From the NCBI RefSeq assembly GCF_900230185.1, contig NZ_OCSR01000001.1, positions 496,001 through 560,000 on the forward strand: 64,000 nucleotides of DNA, written 5' to 3'. This DNA is from Burkholderia sp. OK233 (lineage in GTDB: Bacteria > Pseudomonadota > Gammaproteobacteria > Burkholderiales > Burkholderiaceae). The position numbers and the translations under genes are program-made. How positions within the stretch are numbered: position 1 is the first letter of the stretch; every line of letters starts with the position of its first letter. Positions 18,146-29,320 of this stretch are shown here, one piece after another. The notes beneath the pieces are model-generated. The model was not told the DNA's origin. It saw only the letters and a program-made list of their open reading frames with translations, and ran no database searches.

Positions 18146-18895
18146 TCAGCGGGGCGCATTATCGCCACTCAGCAACGCCGCGCTGATCTGCACGAGATCT
18201 GCCTTGAAACTGTTACGCACCACCGCGTGCGCAGCCGTCAGTTCCAATCCGGCGATCAGCGAAGGGTCGACCTCAATCTGAAGGGATACCGGCCGGTTCA
18301 GACAGGTTGTCAGTGCGGCGCGGCAACTCTCCTGTTCCTGCTGGCTCAGCGTGCGCGGCGCGGAGAGCGAAAGCGCGACACCGTTTGCGCCGAGTTCCGC
18401 GCGAACCTGTGCGGGCAGTTGGGCGATCCCGTCAACGAGACCGCCAATGAAACCGCTCACCCGCGCACCTTCAGGCAGCCGGTCAAGCATTTTTGTCGCG
18501 ATATCGACCGCGAGTTGCGTCGCCCGGGTTGCGACAAGTTTTCTCTGTTCCACGCGTGCAGCCTCTGTTTCGGTCACGGCTGTCGCGCGCAGCCTGTCCG
18601 AGTCAGCGCGCGCCGTAGCCAGCAGCCCGGCCTTCTCGCCCTCAGCTTCCGCAGTGATCGTTTTCATGGCGTCGGCGCGAGCGGCGACAAGCCGTTGCGT
18701 CTCGTGAGCCGCCGCGTCTCGCTCGAGAACCGCTGCGTGCTTCGCCGCGTCAGCGTCCGCGATCAGCGCTTGCGCCGCTTTCTGACGCTCGGCAATGATG
18801 CCCGCGACCGGACGGAACAGGAAGCGCGCCAGCAACCATATGAGCACCAACGCATTGATGGTCTGCAGCAGGAGTGTGGACCAATCGATTCGCAT
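18146..18895 (-). CDS. atpF: N-ATPase b subunit with delta-like C-terminal domain
   Basis: Peripheral-stalk subunit: an N-terminal membrane helix ([20 protein letters not shown], residues 8-27) followed by a long Ala/Glu/Arg coiled coil to about residue 155. At 249 residues it is ~90 longer than ordinary AtpF. The extra C-terminus ([21 protein letters not shown]...[20 protein letters not shown]) follows the pattern of the C-terminal domain of the delta/OSCP subunit (usual form VDPSLIGG-x-V-R-x-G). No separate atpH exists in the operon, so this protein probably supplies both b and part of delta. The domain assignment is inference from the pattern. Confidence 0.87.
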   Translation of the reverse strand: MRIDWSTLLLQTINALVLIWLLARFLFRPVAGIIAERQKAAQALIADADAAKHAAVLERDAAAHETQRLVAARADAMKTITAEAEGEKAGLLATARADSDRLRATAVTETEAARVEQRKLVATRATQLAVDIATKMLDRLPEGARVSGFIGGLVDGIAQLPAQVRAELGANGVALSLSAPRTLSQQEQESCRAALTTCLNRPVSLQIEVDPSLIAGLELTAAHAVVRNSFKADLVQISAALLSGDNAPR

Positions 18896-18904
18896 GGCCG
18901 CCGC

Positions 18905-19153
18905 CTATTTGACGAACGGGTTGGCGAAGAGCAGCAACAACGCGATCACGAGGCAATAGATCGCCATCGTCTCGATCATTGCAAGCCCGACGAAGAGCGT
19001 GCGCGACACGGTTCCGGCCGAGTCCGGCTGCCTCGCGATCGCATCCATCGCGGCGGCGACCGCGCGGCCTTCGGCAAGCGCCGGCCCGATCGCGCCGAAC
19101 GATACGGCCAGCGCCGCAGCGGCAATGCTGACAACTTCGATGAGGTTATTCAT
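18905..19153 (-). CDS. atpE: N-ATPase c subunit (rotor ring)
   Basis: An 82-residue hairpin of two membrane helices joined by the polar loop ARQPDSAG. TM2 carries the ion-binding carboxylate E61 in MIETMAIY, with T62 and Y66 as in Na+-type rings. TM1 has a second acidic residue, E28 (GPALAEGRA), where classical Na+ rings have Gln. N-ATPases were first proposed to move Na+, but I recall that the Burkholderia pseudomallei N-ATPase ring was reported to be a c17 ring that is proton-specific, so the coupling ion should be left open. Its ATG overlaps the atpB stop. Confidence 0.93.
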   Translation of the reverse strand: MNNLIEVVSIAAAALAVSFGAIGPALAEGRAVAAAMDAIARQPDSAGTVSRTLFVGLAMIETMAIYCLVIALLLLFANPFVK

Positions 19154-19848
19154 GAGACTTCGCCCTTTTTAAGGCTGACCTGATTGTGGGTATCGCTGAT
19201 CGCCGCGCCGATGAAAACCATCGCCAGCACGGAAAAAATATAGGCTTGCACCGCGCCGGTGAGCAGGTCCAGCGCCATCAGCGGAATGGGTACGAGCAGC
19301 CCTGCGAGCGACAGGATGATGCCGATCACAAACACGCCGCTCATCACATTGCCGAACAGGCGCACGACGAGTGAAAACGTCCGGGTGATCTGCTCGACGA
19401 CATTTAGCGGGATCATGACCCAGCTCGGCTCGGCGAATGCCGCAAAGTAGGCGGCCGTGCCCCGCGTGCGAATGCCGTAGAAGACCGTGGCGCCCAGCAC
19501 AATAAGCGCAAGCGCGGCATCTGTCTCGAGGTGCGCGGTCGGTGGGCTTACCCCGGGTACGAGCGCGGACCAGTTGGCAATCAGCACGAAGATGAAGAGC
19601 GTGCCGATCAGCGCACGGTAAGTGGCGGGCTCGGTTTGCATGGTGTCGCGAATCTGCTGATCGATCGTGACGACCAGCAATTCAAGCGCGGTTTGCAGCC
19701 TGGTCGGCGCGAGCGACAACCTTCGGCTCAGCAAGACTGCGCCTACAGTCATCAGAATCATGATCGCCCACGTGACGACTACCGGCGCCGTAATGGATAG
19801 CAGGCCGATATGCAGCAGCGGCGCGGTCGCTAGCGGTGAAGTGGTCAT
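19150..19848 (-). CDS. atpB: N-ATPase a subunit
   Basis: Membrane stator subunit forming the two half-channels for the coupling ion; 232 residues, 5-6 membrane segments. The essential arginine is visible in the segment TFSLVVRLFGNVMSG, and the last helices read LLTGAVQAYIFSVLAMVFIGAA. ATG 19848 overlaps the atpR stop in an ATGA junction; the longer open frame upstream is antisense-like and lies inside atpR. Position after atpQ and atpR is the signature N-ATPase gene order. Confidence 0.93.
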   Translation of the reverse strand: MTTSPLATAPLLHIGLLSITAPVVVTWAIMILMTVGAVLLSRRLSLAPTRLQTALELLVVTIDQQIRDTMQTEPATYRALIGTLFIFVLIANWSALVPGVSPPTAHLETDAALALIVLGATVFYGIRTRGTAAYFAAFAEPSWVMIPLNVVEQITRTFSLVVRLFGNVMSGVFVIGIILSLAGLLVPIPLMALDLLTGAVQAYIFSVLAMVFIGAAISDTHNQVSLKKGEVS

Positions 19849-20126
19849 CGGCCGACTCCGAAGCGCCGCACCGCCACTGCACGCGCAAGCAGAAACCCCA
19901 TCATGCCCGCGAGCAGCCCGAGCGCGCCAACATGGGCGAGCATCAGAAATAACGCGCCGGTGAGCGCGAACCTGGCGAGCTGCAAGGCCATCGCCGGCAT
20001 CGCTTTGCCCGATGCGAACAACGGCCAGTTCCAGCGCAGCGACATGAAGTGCCACGCGCCGGCCAGGATTCCCACTGCGAGTCCCAGCGCAAGTTGTGTC
20101 GCTATCGGTGGTAGTGGGCTATTCAT
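19845..20126 (-). CDS. atpR: N-ATPase accessory membrane protein AtpR
   Basis: A 93-residue protein with three predicted membrane segments (about residues 9-27, 48-64 and 66-85). AtpR is found only in N-ATPase operons and is thought to help assemble the c-ring or its ion sites. It overlaps atpQ by 8 bases and atpB by 4, so translation is coupled. The assignment rests on size, topology and the unique gene order rather than on a conserved motif. Confidence 0.85.
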   Translation of the reverse strand: MNSPLPPIATQLALGLAVGILAGAWHFMSLRWNWPLFASGKAMPAMALQLARFALTGALFLMLAHVGALGLLAGMMGFLLARAVAVRRFGVGR

Positions 20127-20432
20127 GATGGTTCCGTTGCTGGCGATGCATCCATTTCCATGCCGACCAGAAGCCGACTGCTGCGCCGATCATCAGCAGC
20201 GGCGCCGAGAAGAACACGCCGGTGCCGAATGTCCGATCCAGCCAGTGGCCGAGTGCGAGACCCATCAGCGTGGGCAGGACGATGGCCCAGCCGAGGATGC
20301 CGATCTGGCCGAGCCGACTGCCTAGCGATGGCTCCGGCTCTTCGCGACCGCGCAAATCGCGCTCGGCGGCCTGCCTGGCGGCGCCGGCGATCTGCTCGTC
20401 CCGTTGCTTGCGCTGGCCCGTGTGGCGCCCGT

Positions 20433-20436
<4 letters not shown>
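20119..20436 (-). CDS. atpQ: N-ATPase accessory protein AtpQ (AtpI-like)
   Basis: A 105-residue protein with a charged N-terminal ~45 residues and two membrane helices (ILGWAIVLPTLMGLALGHWL and FSAPLLMIGAAVGFWSAWKW). This is the AtpI/AtpQ topology of assembly factors for the c-ring. It follows atpC with a 4-base overlap and precedes atpR with an 8-base overlap. The characteristic G-x4-P-x3-G-x3-G pattern of the AtpI family is present in helix 1. Confidence 0.87.
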
Positions 20437-22439
<2,003 letters not shown>

Positions 22440-22498
22440 ACCTGTGAGAGATGACGTTTAACGAGGCATGAGCGGGAGATCGATTGCTCAGTCACCCG

Positions 22499-22939
22499 TT
22501 ATGACGAAGCGCCGATGAACGGCCGGAAATTCATTTCGACCGCGCGAATCTGCTCAGCGCAAGTCCTGTAGAGCCAGCCCGGATCGCCGTCGGCGCGATA
22601 CATGCCCCGGCACATCCCTTTCAGTCGGATCGTCGACGCACCGCTATCGTCGGTGGTCCTCGTCGCCCATACATAGACCGCACCGTACGTATGCGGCTCC
22701 GAGGTTTCGATTACTGTTTCGTCTGCGCGGCGGATAGGCGTTGTCGAGTGTTGCGCGACGTACGTCTTCGTCAGTCCCCACAGCCGATCGCAGTCCAGGC
22801 GCGCAGAACAGTTCACCCACGCTTCGGCACGCACCGCTTCGAGCTGAACCTCGGTATCGCGGAACGCAGCAACGCGTGCCTCCGTGGTGCATCCTGCAAG
22901 CCCCGCGACGGCCAACACCAGAAACAGTCTGTTGTTCAT
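22499..22939 (-). CDS. Putative lipoprotein, unknown function
   Basis: A 146-residue protein with a lipoprotein signal peptide: short positive N-terminus, hydrophobic LFLVLAVAGL and the lipobox LAGC (Cys16 after processing). The remaining ~130 residues contain three further cysteines (NCSARLDC, GMCRGMYRADG, RTCAEQ) that may form disulfides in the periplasm. I do not recognise the family. GGAG precedes ATG 22939. It is probably co-transcribed with the flavodoxin gene 22 bases upstream, and thus with its FNR-type promoter. Confidence 0.75.
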   Translation of the reverse strand: MNNRLFLVLAVAGLAGCTTEARVAAFRDTEVQLEAVRAEAWVNCSARLDCDRLWGLTKTYVAQHSTTPIRRADETVIETSEPHTYGAVYVWATRTTDDSGASTIRLKGMCRGMYRADGDPGWLYRTCAEQIRAVEMNFRPFIGASS

Positions 22940-22961
22940 GTCCGCTCAATCTCCTGACGAA

Positions 22962-23474
22962 TCAACACATCCATGCAAGCGCTTTGAATCTGGCGATATG
23001 TCCTTTGAGCACGTGGGCAAAGACGGCCAACGCAGCGTTTGCATCTCTGTGCGCTGCAGCGGCTGTGACCTTGCATTCGGCAACCGCCGGCCGGCCCACA
23101 AGCTCGCGCATTTCCCTCATCGCCTTGTCAGCGCCGCGTCCACCGAAGCTGCAAAAGAACGCTACCTGTGGAAGCCGCGCACGGTTCTCGACGAGATATG
23201 AGCGAACTGGCGCAGAAACCGAACTGGCCCAGACCGGCGTGCCGATCACGACCAGGTTGTACGCCGTGACATCACGTCCGGCTGGAACGATCTCGACGGG
23301 ACGCTTCATGATGATGTCGGCCAGCGAGCGCAGATATCCACCCACCCCTTTGCGATTGCTGCAATCGCAAATTGCCTCGAGATCCGCCGATAGCATTTTC
23401 GCGATCGCCAGAGCGAGCAGCCGCGTGGTACCTGTTCGCGAGTAATAGACGACAAGAACTTTCGCTTCGGACAT
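22962..23474 (-). CDS. Flavodoxin-like protein
   Basis: A 170-residue FMN-binding flavodoxin fold. The phosphate-binding loop YYSRTGTTRLLA lies at residues 10-21, and VVIGTPVWASSVSAPVRSYL and VAFFCSFGGRG give the flavin-flanking loops. Such proteins transfer electrons at low potential or reduce quinones; the partner is unknown here. AGAGG lies upstream of ATG 23474. An FNR-type box with a near-ideal -10 lies 88 bases upstream, consistent with a role in low-oxygen redox metabolism. Confidence 0.85.
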   Translation of the reverse strand: MSEAKVLVVYYSRTGTTRLLALAIAKMLSADLEAICDCSNRKGVGGYLRSLADIIMKRPVEIVPAGRDVTAYNLVVIGTPVWASSVSAPVRSYLVENRARLPQVAFFCSFGGRGADKAMREMRELVGRPAVAECKVTAAAAHRDANAALAVFAHVLKGHIARFKALAWMC

Positions 23475-23561
23475 TTCAACCTCTCTATATCCACTGCCGC
23501 GCGTTCACATACGGGATTCGCGGTACATGCCCAGAGCATAGGTGTGCATGAGGGGGTTCTT

Positions 23562-23575
23562 ATGATCCATATCAA
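23562..23575 (-). promoter_or_regulatory. FNR-type box, promoter of the flavodoxin-lipoprotein unit
   Basis: ATGAT-CCAT-ATCAA, one mismatch. TATGCT (23540-23535, minus) sits exactly at the -10 position for a start near 23527. It is the only element I recognise in the 304-base gap 23475-23778. Confidence 0.65.
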
Positions 23576-23778
23576 GCGACAGACTCAACCGTCATCACCG
23601 CAGCACTCGTGTAGGGAAATGCCGACACGACCGTAGCGCGTCCTACGCCAAGCTCAGCGCCGCCTGATTTGTTTCGACGGGCCGCTGACCAATACTGAAT
23701 TTCAAGACAAGCAGGAATCGATTGCCCCGGCGACGTCCTCACTGACAACGCCAGAGTTGACCCGTGAGGAGACCGGCC

Positions 23779-24018
23779 ATGTCAAACGCTAACGCTTCCG
23801 CCAACGCCACAACGCTGGCCGAACACCCCCAAAACATGCATGACGCCGCTAGCGAATTCGACGAAATCCTCGCGCTGGCCCGGTCGGCCGGCATGCTGAT
23901 CACGCTGGACGGACAAATCGGCCGCGAGAAATACCAAAGCATCGCGGGCTCACTGCATGCCTTCAAACGCTTCGCTGAAGCGTTCTGCGAGAGCCTCAAC
24001 CAACGCACGACTTTCTGA
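23779..24018 (+). CDS. Small hypothetical protein (79 aa)
   Basis: A 79-residue cytosolic protein with a disordered N-terminal ~25 residues (rich in N, A, T) and a helical remainder (ASEFDEILALARSAGMLITL...HAFKRFAEAFCESLNQ). I do not recognise the family. The start is supported by GAGGAG (23766-23771) 7 bases before ATG 23779. It is 37 bases upstream of the metallo-beta-lactamase gene on the same strand and probably co-transcribed with it. Confidence 0.6.
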   Translation: MSNANASANATTLAEHPQNMHDAASEFDEILALARSAGMLITLDGQIGREKYQSIAGSLHAFKRFAEAFCESLNQRTTF

Positions 24019-24055
24019 CGAAGCGTGCGATTCACTTGCCATCAGAGGTGGCGCA

Positions 24056-25516
24056 ATGAAGCTGACTTTTCTGGGTGCGACCGAAACCGTTACCGGCTCG
24101 AGGTATCTGCTGGAGGGAGCCGGCCTACGGGTGCTGATCGACTGCGGGCTCTTTCAGGGCACAAAGAATCTGCGTCTGCGTAACTGGGCCGCGTTCCCGG
24201 TTCCGGTCGAAACGCTCGACGCGGTGATCCTGACGCATGCCCACCTGGATCACAGCGGCTATCTGCCGGTTCTCGCGCGGATGGGATATCGGGGACCGGT
24301 CTATTGCACCCGTGGGACCCGCGAACTGTGCGAAGTCATGTTGCGCGACAGCGCCAGACTGCAGGAAGAGGAAGCCGCCTTCGCGAACCGCCATGGGTTT
24401 TCGAAACATCATCCGGCGCTGCCGCTATATACGCTCGAAGATGCCGAGAAGGCGCTGCAGCTGCTCGTGCCACGCGAGTTCGATGTGCCGAAGCAGCTGA
24501 ATAAGCAAGCGTGCTTCCGGCTGTTACCGTCCGGGCACATTCTGGGCGCTGCAAGCGTTGTCATGTGCGTGGAGGGCAAGGTGATCGCGTTCTCGGGCGA
24601 CGTGGGACGTCCGAACGATCCGATCATGCGCCCGCCCATGCCGCTTGCCCACGCCGACTATCTGGTGGTCGAGTCCACTTACGGCGATCGTCTGCACGAG
24701 ACAGGTGATCCGGCCACCGAACTCGCCGAGATCTTCGCGCACACCTTCCGGAAGGGTGGTGTCGTCGTGATGCCGTGCTTCGCGGTCGGCCGTGCGCAAT
24801 CCATTCTTCACTACATTGCCCGTCTGAAGGCGGCCGGCCGGATGGCCAATGTGCCGGTTTATCTCGACAGCCCGATGGCGTCGAGCGTCACGCAAATGTA
24901 CCGGCATCACGTCGGCGAGCATCGCCTCACGATGACCGCGGCCAACGCGATCAGCAGCGCAGCCGACATGGTGCGTACCGTCGACGAATCGAAAGCCGTC
25001 TCAGCCCGGCACGGTCCGATGGTGGTAATCGCCGGCAGCGGGATGGCAACCGGTGGGCGAGTCGTGCATCACCTGAAGGCGTTCGCGCCCGATAGCCGCA
25101 ATACCATCGTGCTGGTCGGCTATCAGGCTGCCGGCACACGCGGCGCGGCGCTTGCCGCCCATGCACCCACGATCAGGATTCACGGCGACGATGTGCCTGT
25201 GCGGGCGTCGGTCGTCGCGCTTTCGTCACTGTCCGCGCATGCGGATTACCAGGAACTGACGATATGGCTTCACTCCATCTCCGTGCCGCCGGAGCGAATC
25301 TTCGTCACCCACGGCGAGCCTGACGCCGCTGACGCGCTGCGGTGTCATCTCGAAGAAACGCTTCACTGGCGCTGCGAGGTGCCCACCTACCTCGAATCCG
25401 TCGAACTGCCCGGATCCGCCCGCGATGCAGACATTCACCCCTGCGAGGCAACCGCGATGTCCGAACCTGAATTGACTGATCCAGATCAATCGGCCAGCCA
25501 TCCCGAAGTGACCTAA
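24056..25516 (+). CDS. Metallo-beta-lactamase / beta-CASP fold RNA-processing-type hydrolase
   Basis: A 486-residue two-metal hydrolase of the beta-CASP family (CPSF73/YsiB-like RNases and exonucleases). The metal-binding HAHLDHSG (HxHxDH) is at about residue 61; further ligands lie in LPSGHILGAASVV and SGDVGR. The beta-CASP domain contains YLDSPMASSVTQMY and VIAGSGMATGGRVVHHLK, and the C-terminal motif is SLSAHADYQEL. These point to RNA cleavage; the target is unknown. ATG 24056 follows AGAGGTGG. Its last ~40 bases carry the FNR-type box of the arc operon, so the 3' end of this coding region doubles as a promoter. Confidence 0.87.
   Translation: MKLTFLGATETVTGSRYLLEGAGLRVLIDCGLFQGTKNLRLRNWAAFPVPVETLDAVILTHAHLDHSGYLPVLARMGYRGPVYCTRGTRELCEVMLRDSARLQEEEAAFANRHGFSKHHPALPLYTLEDAEKALQLLVPREFDVPKQLNKQACFRLLPSGHILGAASVVMCVEGKVIAFSGDVGRPNDPIMRPPMPLAHADYLVVESTYGDRLHETGDPATELAEIFAHTFRKGGVVVMPCFAVGRAQSILHYIARLKAAGRMANVPVYLDSPMASSVTQMYRHHVGEHRLTMTAANAISSAADMVRTVDESKAVSARHGPMVVIAGSGMATGGRVVHHLKAFAPDSRNTIVLVGYQAAGTRGAALAAHAPTIRIHGDDVPVRASVVALSSLSAHADYQELTIWLHSISVPPERIFVTHGEPDAADALRCHLEETLHWRCEVPTYLESVELPGSARDADIHPCEATAMSEPELTDPDQSASHPEVT
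25476..25489 (+). promoter_or_regulatory. FNR-type box, promoter of arcDABC, inside the preceding gene
   Basis: CTGAT-CCAG-ATCAA, one mismatch, 61 bases before the arcD start and within the coding end of the metallo-beta-lactamase gene. The predicted start is near 25524; CTAATC/CCTAAT around 25512-25518 is a mediocre -10. FNR/ANR control of arcDABC is well established in pseudomonads. Confidence 0.65.
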
Positions 25517-25549
25517 TCAACATATCTTAAAAATTAGCGAGGGCATGTC

Positions 25550-27031
25550 ATGAAGAATCTAGCGGATTCATTGTCGGGGCCGCCTGTATCCGGCGTGGCC
25601 GCCCAGACGAAGGCCTCGGCGGCGAAACCCCTGCGGCTCGGCCTGCTAACGGCGCTGGTGATCGGGTCGATGATTGGCAGCGGTGTGTTTTCGCTGCCGC
25701 AGAACATGGCATCGGGCGCCGGCGCCGCCGCAGTGTTGATTGGCTGGCTGATTACCGGTGTGGGCATGTTGATGCTCGCTTTCGTCTATCAGACACTGAC
25801 GACACGAAAACCCGATCTCGACAACGGCATCTATGCTTACGCCCGCGCCAGTGCCGGCGAATTCGTCGGCTTCAACTCTGCGTGGGGTTACTGGGTCAGT
25901 GCGTGGATCGGCAATGTCGGCTATCTCGTCATCGTATTCGGCACACTCGGGTATTTCTTTCCGGTATTCGGCGATGGCAACACGCGCGCCGCCGTATTGG
26001 GCGCGTCGATCGTGCTGTGGATCATGCATGCGGTGATTTTGCGCGGCGTGCGCAGCGCGGCCGTTCTCAATGCGATTACTACGGTGGCCAAGGTCATTCC
26101 TTTGCTGCTGTTCATTCTGCTCGCGCTCGCGGCATTCAGAAACCACGTCTTCACGCAGGACTACTGGGGCAGCCCGAAGCTCGGCAGCGTGTTCACGCAG
26201 GTCAAAAGCACGATGCTGATCACCGTATGGGTATTCATCGGCATCGAGGGCGCAAATGTGTTTTCCGCCCGCGCGCAACGTCGCGAGGATATCGGACGGG
26301 CAACGATGCTCGGTTTCGCTGTGGTGTTGCTTCTGCTGATGGCCGTTTCGCTGCTCTCGCTTGGCATCGTCTCGCAGAGCGATCTGGCCGCGATGAAGAA
26401 CCCGTCGATGGCCGGTGTGCTCGACAAGGTCGTCGGCACCTGGGGCGCGGTTCTGATCAGCATCGGGCTGCTGGTGTCGGTAGGCGGTGCGCTGCTCGCG
26501 TGGACCTTGCTGGCCGCGGAAACGCTGTTCACACCTGCGAGCGGCGGCGTGATGCCGGCCTTCCTCGCCCGCGAGAACAGCCACGGCGTACCTGCCAATG
26601 CACTGTGGGTGACGAACGGGCTCGTTCAGCTGTTCCTGATCATCACACTGGTGTCAAACGCGACCTACCAGGCGTTGATCTCGCTCGCGACCTCCATGAT
26701 CCTGATTCCTTATCTTTTCTCGGCCGTGTACGCGACCCGCATTGCCATAAGCGGCGACGGCTACGCCGCAACCGACACCGTCCGTGGCCGCGACATGCTG
26801 ATCGGCGCGGTCGCAAGCGTCTACTGCTGCTGGCTGCTGTATGCGGCCGGCCCGAAGTATCTGCTGCTTTCCGCTCTACTCTACGCGCCTGGCGTCCTGC
26901 TGTATGGCTGGGCAAAACACGAACGCGGCGCGCATCTTTTCAAGCCCTTCGAAGCCCTCATTCTGTCCGCGCTGATCGGACTCGCCGCAATCGCCGCCTG
27001 GCTGTTGTCAAGTGGTGCATTAGGCCTGTAA
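25550..27031 (+). CDS. arcD: Arginine/ornithine antiporter
   Basis: An inner-membrane amino-acid antiporter of the APC superfamily, 493 residues and about 12-13 membrane segments. It imports arginine in exchange for ornithine at no energetic cost, feeding the arginine deiminase pathway. The first helix has the APC signature [19 protein letters not shown]; the segment [22 protein letters not shown] after TM6 is typical of the basic amino-acid antiporter group. It is the first of four genes arcD-A-B-C with gaps of 25, 38 and 9 bases, under an FNR-type box. Confidence 0.93.
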   Translation: MKNLADSLSGPPVSGVAAQTKASAAKPLRLGLLTALVIGSMIGSGVFSLPQNMASGAGAAAVLIGWLITGVGMLMLAFVYQTLTTRKPDLDNGIYAYARASAGEFVGFNSAWGYWVSAWIGNVGYLVIVFGTLGYFFPVFGDGNTRAAVLGASIVLWIMHAVILRGVRSAAVLNAITTVAKVIPLLLFILLALAAFRNHVFTQDYWGSPKLGSVFTQVKSTMLITVWVFIGIEGANVFSARAQRREDIGRATMLGFAVVLLLLMAVSLLSLGIVSQSDLAAMKNPSMAGVLDKVVGTWGAVLISIGLLVSVGGALLAWTLLAAETLFTPASGGVMPAFLARENSHGVPANALWVTNGLVQLFLIITLVSNATYQALISLATSMILIPYLFSAVYATRIAISGDGYAATDTVRGRDMLIGAVASVYCCWLLYAAGPKYLLLSALLYAPGVLLYGWAKHERGAHLFKPFEALILSALIGLAAIAAWLLSSGALGL

Positions 27032-27056
27032 GCCGACTATTACAAGGAGAACCTCT

Positions 27057-28274
27057 ATGGCACTCGGTGTCTTTTCCGAGGTCGGCACCTTGCGCAAGGT
27101 CATGGTCTGCCGGCCCGGGCTCGCCCAGGCGCGCCTGACCCCGGGCAATTGCCGCGAACTGCTGTTCGACGATGTATTGTGGGTTGCCCAGGCCAGGACT
27201 GACCACTACGCGTTCGTCAGCGCGATGCAGGATCGTGGCATTGAAGTGCTCGATATGCATGATCTGCTCGCGGACATTCTGCAAGGCCAGGAAGCACGCG
27301 ACTGGGTACTCGAACGCAAGCTGTCCTCGGGTACCGTCGACCTGGAACTTTCCGCACAACTGCTGCCCTGGCTCAACGAGATGAAAGCCGACGAACTCGC
27401 CACCCGGCTGATCGGCGGGATCGTGCGGGCCGAGCTGCCGTTTGAGTCCACGGGTCTGCTGTCGCAATGTACAGAACCTGCCGGGTTTCTCCTTCCGCCG
27501 CTGCCCAATACGCTGTTTACGCGTGACAACAGTTGCTGGATCAACGACGGCGCAGTACTCGGCTCGATGTACTGGCCGGCGCGCCGCCAGGAAACGCTGC
27601 TGAGCGCGGCAATCTACCGTTTTCATCCGGTGTTCAGCGGCGGCACGCGCATCTGGTGGGGCGGCCCCGAGGTCGATCACGGCGGCGCTACGCTGGAAGG
27701 CGGCGACGTCATGCCTTTGTCGCGCGACGTTGTACTGATCGGTATGGGTGAGCGCACGTCGCCGCAGGGCGTCGCGCAACTCGCGCGATCCCTTTTTGCA
27801 CATGAATCCGTGAAACATGTAATCGCCGCACAGTTGCCGCGTTCGCGCGGTGCCATGCACCTCGATACGGTGTTCACCTTCTGCGACCGGGATCTGGTCA
27901 CGATCTTTCCGGAAGTTGTCGACGGCATCCGCTGCACCAGTCTGCGCCCGTCGCAACGGCCACACGCGCTCGATGTCCGGCCCGAGACCGCACCGTTTCT
28001 CGAGGTCGTCGCCCGGGCGCTAGGTCTTAAGGAACTTCGCACTGTCACCACCGGCGGCGATACATGGGAGGCCGAGCGCGAACAGTGGGACGACGGCAAC
28101 AACGTGATCGCGCTCTCGCCAGGCGTTGTGGTGGCCTACAACCGCAACGTCTACACGAACACGCTGCTGCGTAAGGCGGGCGTCGAAGTCATCACTATTC
28201 CAAGCGGCGAACTGGGGCGCGGGCGCGGCGGCGGACATTGCATGACCTGTCCAATCGAACGCGATCCCGTCTGA
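27057..28274 (+). CDS. arcA: Arginine deiminase
   Basis: Hydrolyses arginine to citrulline and ammonia, the first step of the arginine deiminase pathway. The 405 residues match the family. Substrate and catalytic motifs include FTRDNSCWI, the EGGDV region (LEGGDVMPL), [10 protein letters not shown] and the nucleophilic cysteine in [10 protein letters not shown] close to the C-terminus. The ammonia also counters acid stress. GGAG lies 7 bases before ATG 27057. Confidence 0.96.
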   Translation: MALGVFSEVGTLRKVMVCRPGLAQARLTPGNCRELLFDDVLWVAQARTDHYAFVSAMQDRGIEVLDMHDLLADILQGQEARDWVLERKLSSGTVDLELSAQLLPWLNEMKADELATRLIGGIVRAELPFESTGLLSQCTEPAGFLLPPLPNTLFTRDNSCWINDGAVLGSMYWPARRQETLLSAAIYRFHPVFSGGTRIWWGGPEVDHGGATLEGGDVMPLSRDVVLIGMGERTSPQGVAQLARSLFAHESVKHVIAAQLPRSRGAMHLDTVFTFCDRDLVTIFPEVVDGIRCTSLRPSQRPHALDVRPETAPFLEVVARALGLKELRTVTTGGDTWEAEREQWDDGNNVIALSPGVVVAYNRNVYTNTLLRKAGVEVITIPSGELGRGRGGGHCMTCPIERDPV

Positions 28275-28312
28275 CACCTCGACTGCCTACTCTATTTCAA
28301 GGACCGCACGCC

Positions 28313-29311
28313 ATGGCATTCAACCTGCGCAACCGCAGCCTGCTGAACATGCAGGACTTCAGTCCACGCGACATCCGCTTTCTCCTCGACCTCGCCGCCG
28401 AACTGAAGCGTGCAAAGTACGCCGGAAACGAAGTCGCACGGCTCAACGGCAAAAATATCGCGCTGATTTTCGAAAAGACCTCGACCCGCACGCGCTGCGC
28501 CTTCGAAGTTGCCGTGCACGACCAGGGGGGCCACGTCACCTACATCGATTCGGCGAGCTCGCAGCTTGGCCGCAAGGAGTCGCTCAAAGACACGGCGCGC
28601 GTGCTCGGCCGTCTCTATGACGGGATTGAATATCGCGGCTTTCACCAGAGCGTGGTGGAGGATCTCGCGTTGTATTCGCATGTTCCCGTATGGAACGGAC
28701 TGACCGACGAATTTCATCCGACCCAGGTGCTCGCGGACTTGCTGACGATGCAGGAATTCGGCGAAAAGCCGCTGCACGAACTGTCGTTCTGCTACCTCGG
28801 CGACGCCCGCTTCAACATGGGCAATTCGCTGCTGATCGGCGGCGTGCAGATGGGCATGGACGTGCGCATTGCCGCGCCGCGCGAACTGTGGCCCGATGAA
28901 GAACTCGTGGAACAGATGCGGCACCTTGCGGAGCGCACCGGCGCCCGCGTGGCGATCGTCGAGGATCCTCAAGAGGCCGTGAGCGGTGCCGACTTCGTCT
29001 ATACCGACGTATGGGTTTCGATGGGCGAGCCGGTGGAGGCCTGGGGGCCGCGCATCGAGCTCCTGCGGCCATACCAGGTCAATGCCGCATTGATGAAAGC
29101 AACCGGCAAGCAGCGCACCCACTTCATGCATTGCCTGCCCGCGTATCACAATCTGGAGACCGAAACCGGCCGGCAGATTCACGAGCACTTCGGTCTGACC
29201 GAGCTTGAAGTCAGCGATGAAGTCTTCGAATCGAATGCGTCCATTGTGTTTTCGCAAGCTGAAAACCGCATGCATACGATCAAGGCGGTACTCGTGGCGA
29301 CACTCGCTTAA
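28313..29311 (+). CDS. arcB: Catabolic ornithine carbamoyltransferase
   Basis: Converts citrulline plus phosphate to ornithine and carbamoyl phosphate in the catabolic direction. The 332 residues carry the carbamoyl-phosphate loop [20 protein letters not shown] and the C-terminal FMHCLPA motif. Biosynthetic (ArgF) and catabolic enzymes look alike; the location between arcA and arcC and the length above 330 residues favour the catabolic form. ATG 28313 with AAGGA upstream was chosen over an earlier in-frame ATG lying inside arcA. Confidence 0.94.
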   Translation: MAFNLRNRSLLNMQDFSPRDIRFLLDLAAELKRAKYAGNEVARLNGKNIALIFEKTSTRTRCAFEVAVHDQGGHVTYIDSASSQLGRKESLKDTARVLGRLYDGIEYRGFHQSVVEDLALYSHVPVWNGLTDEFHPTQVLADLLTMQEFGEKPLHELSFCYLGDARFNMGNSLLIGGVQMGMDVRIAAPRELWPDEELVEQMRHLAERTGARVAIVEDPQEAVSGADFVYTDVWVSMGEPVEAWGPRIELLRPYQVNAALMKATGKQRTHFMHCLPAYHNLETETGRQIHEHFGLTELEVSDEVFESNASIVFSQAENRMHTIKAVLVATLA

Positions 29312-29320
29312 GGAGCCATC

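Noticed and set aside
16936..18186. 416-residue plus-strand frame opposite atpA
   Set aside because: Antisense shadow of a conserved ATPase gene; composition is Arg/His-rich without domains.
18905..19153. Calling the N-ATPase Na+-specific from its E-T-x3-Y motif
   Set aside because: The additional E28 and the reported proton specificity of the B. pseudomallei homologue (recalled) make the motif insufficient.
25646..26584. 312-residue minus-strand frame opposite arcD
   Set aside because: Extreme His/Gln/Arg composition typical of the complement of a membrane-protein gene.
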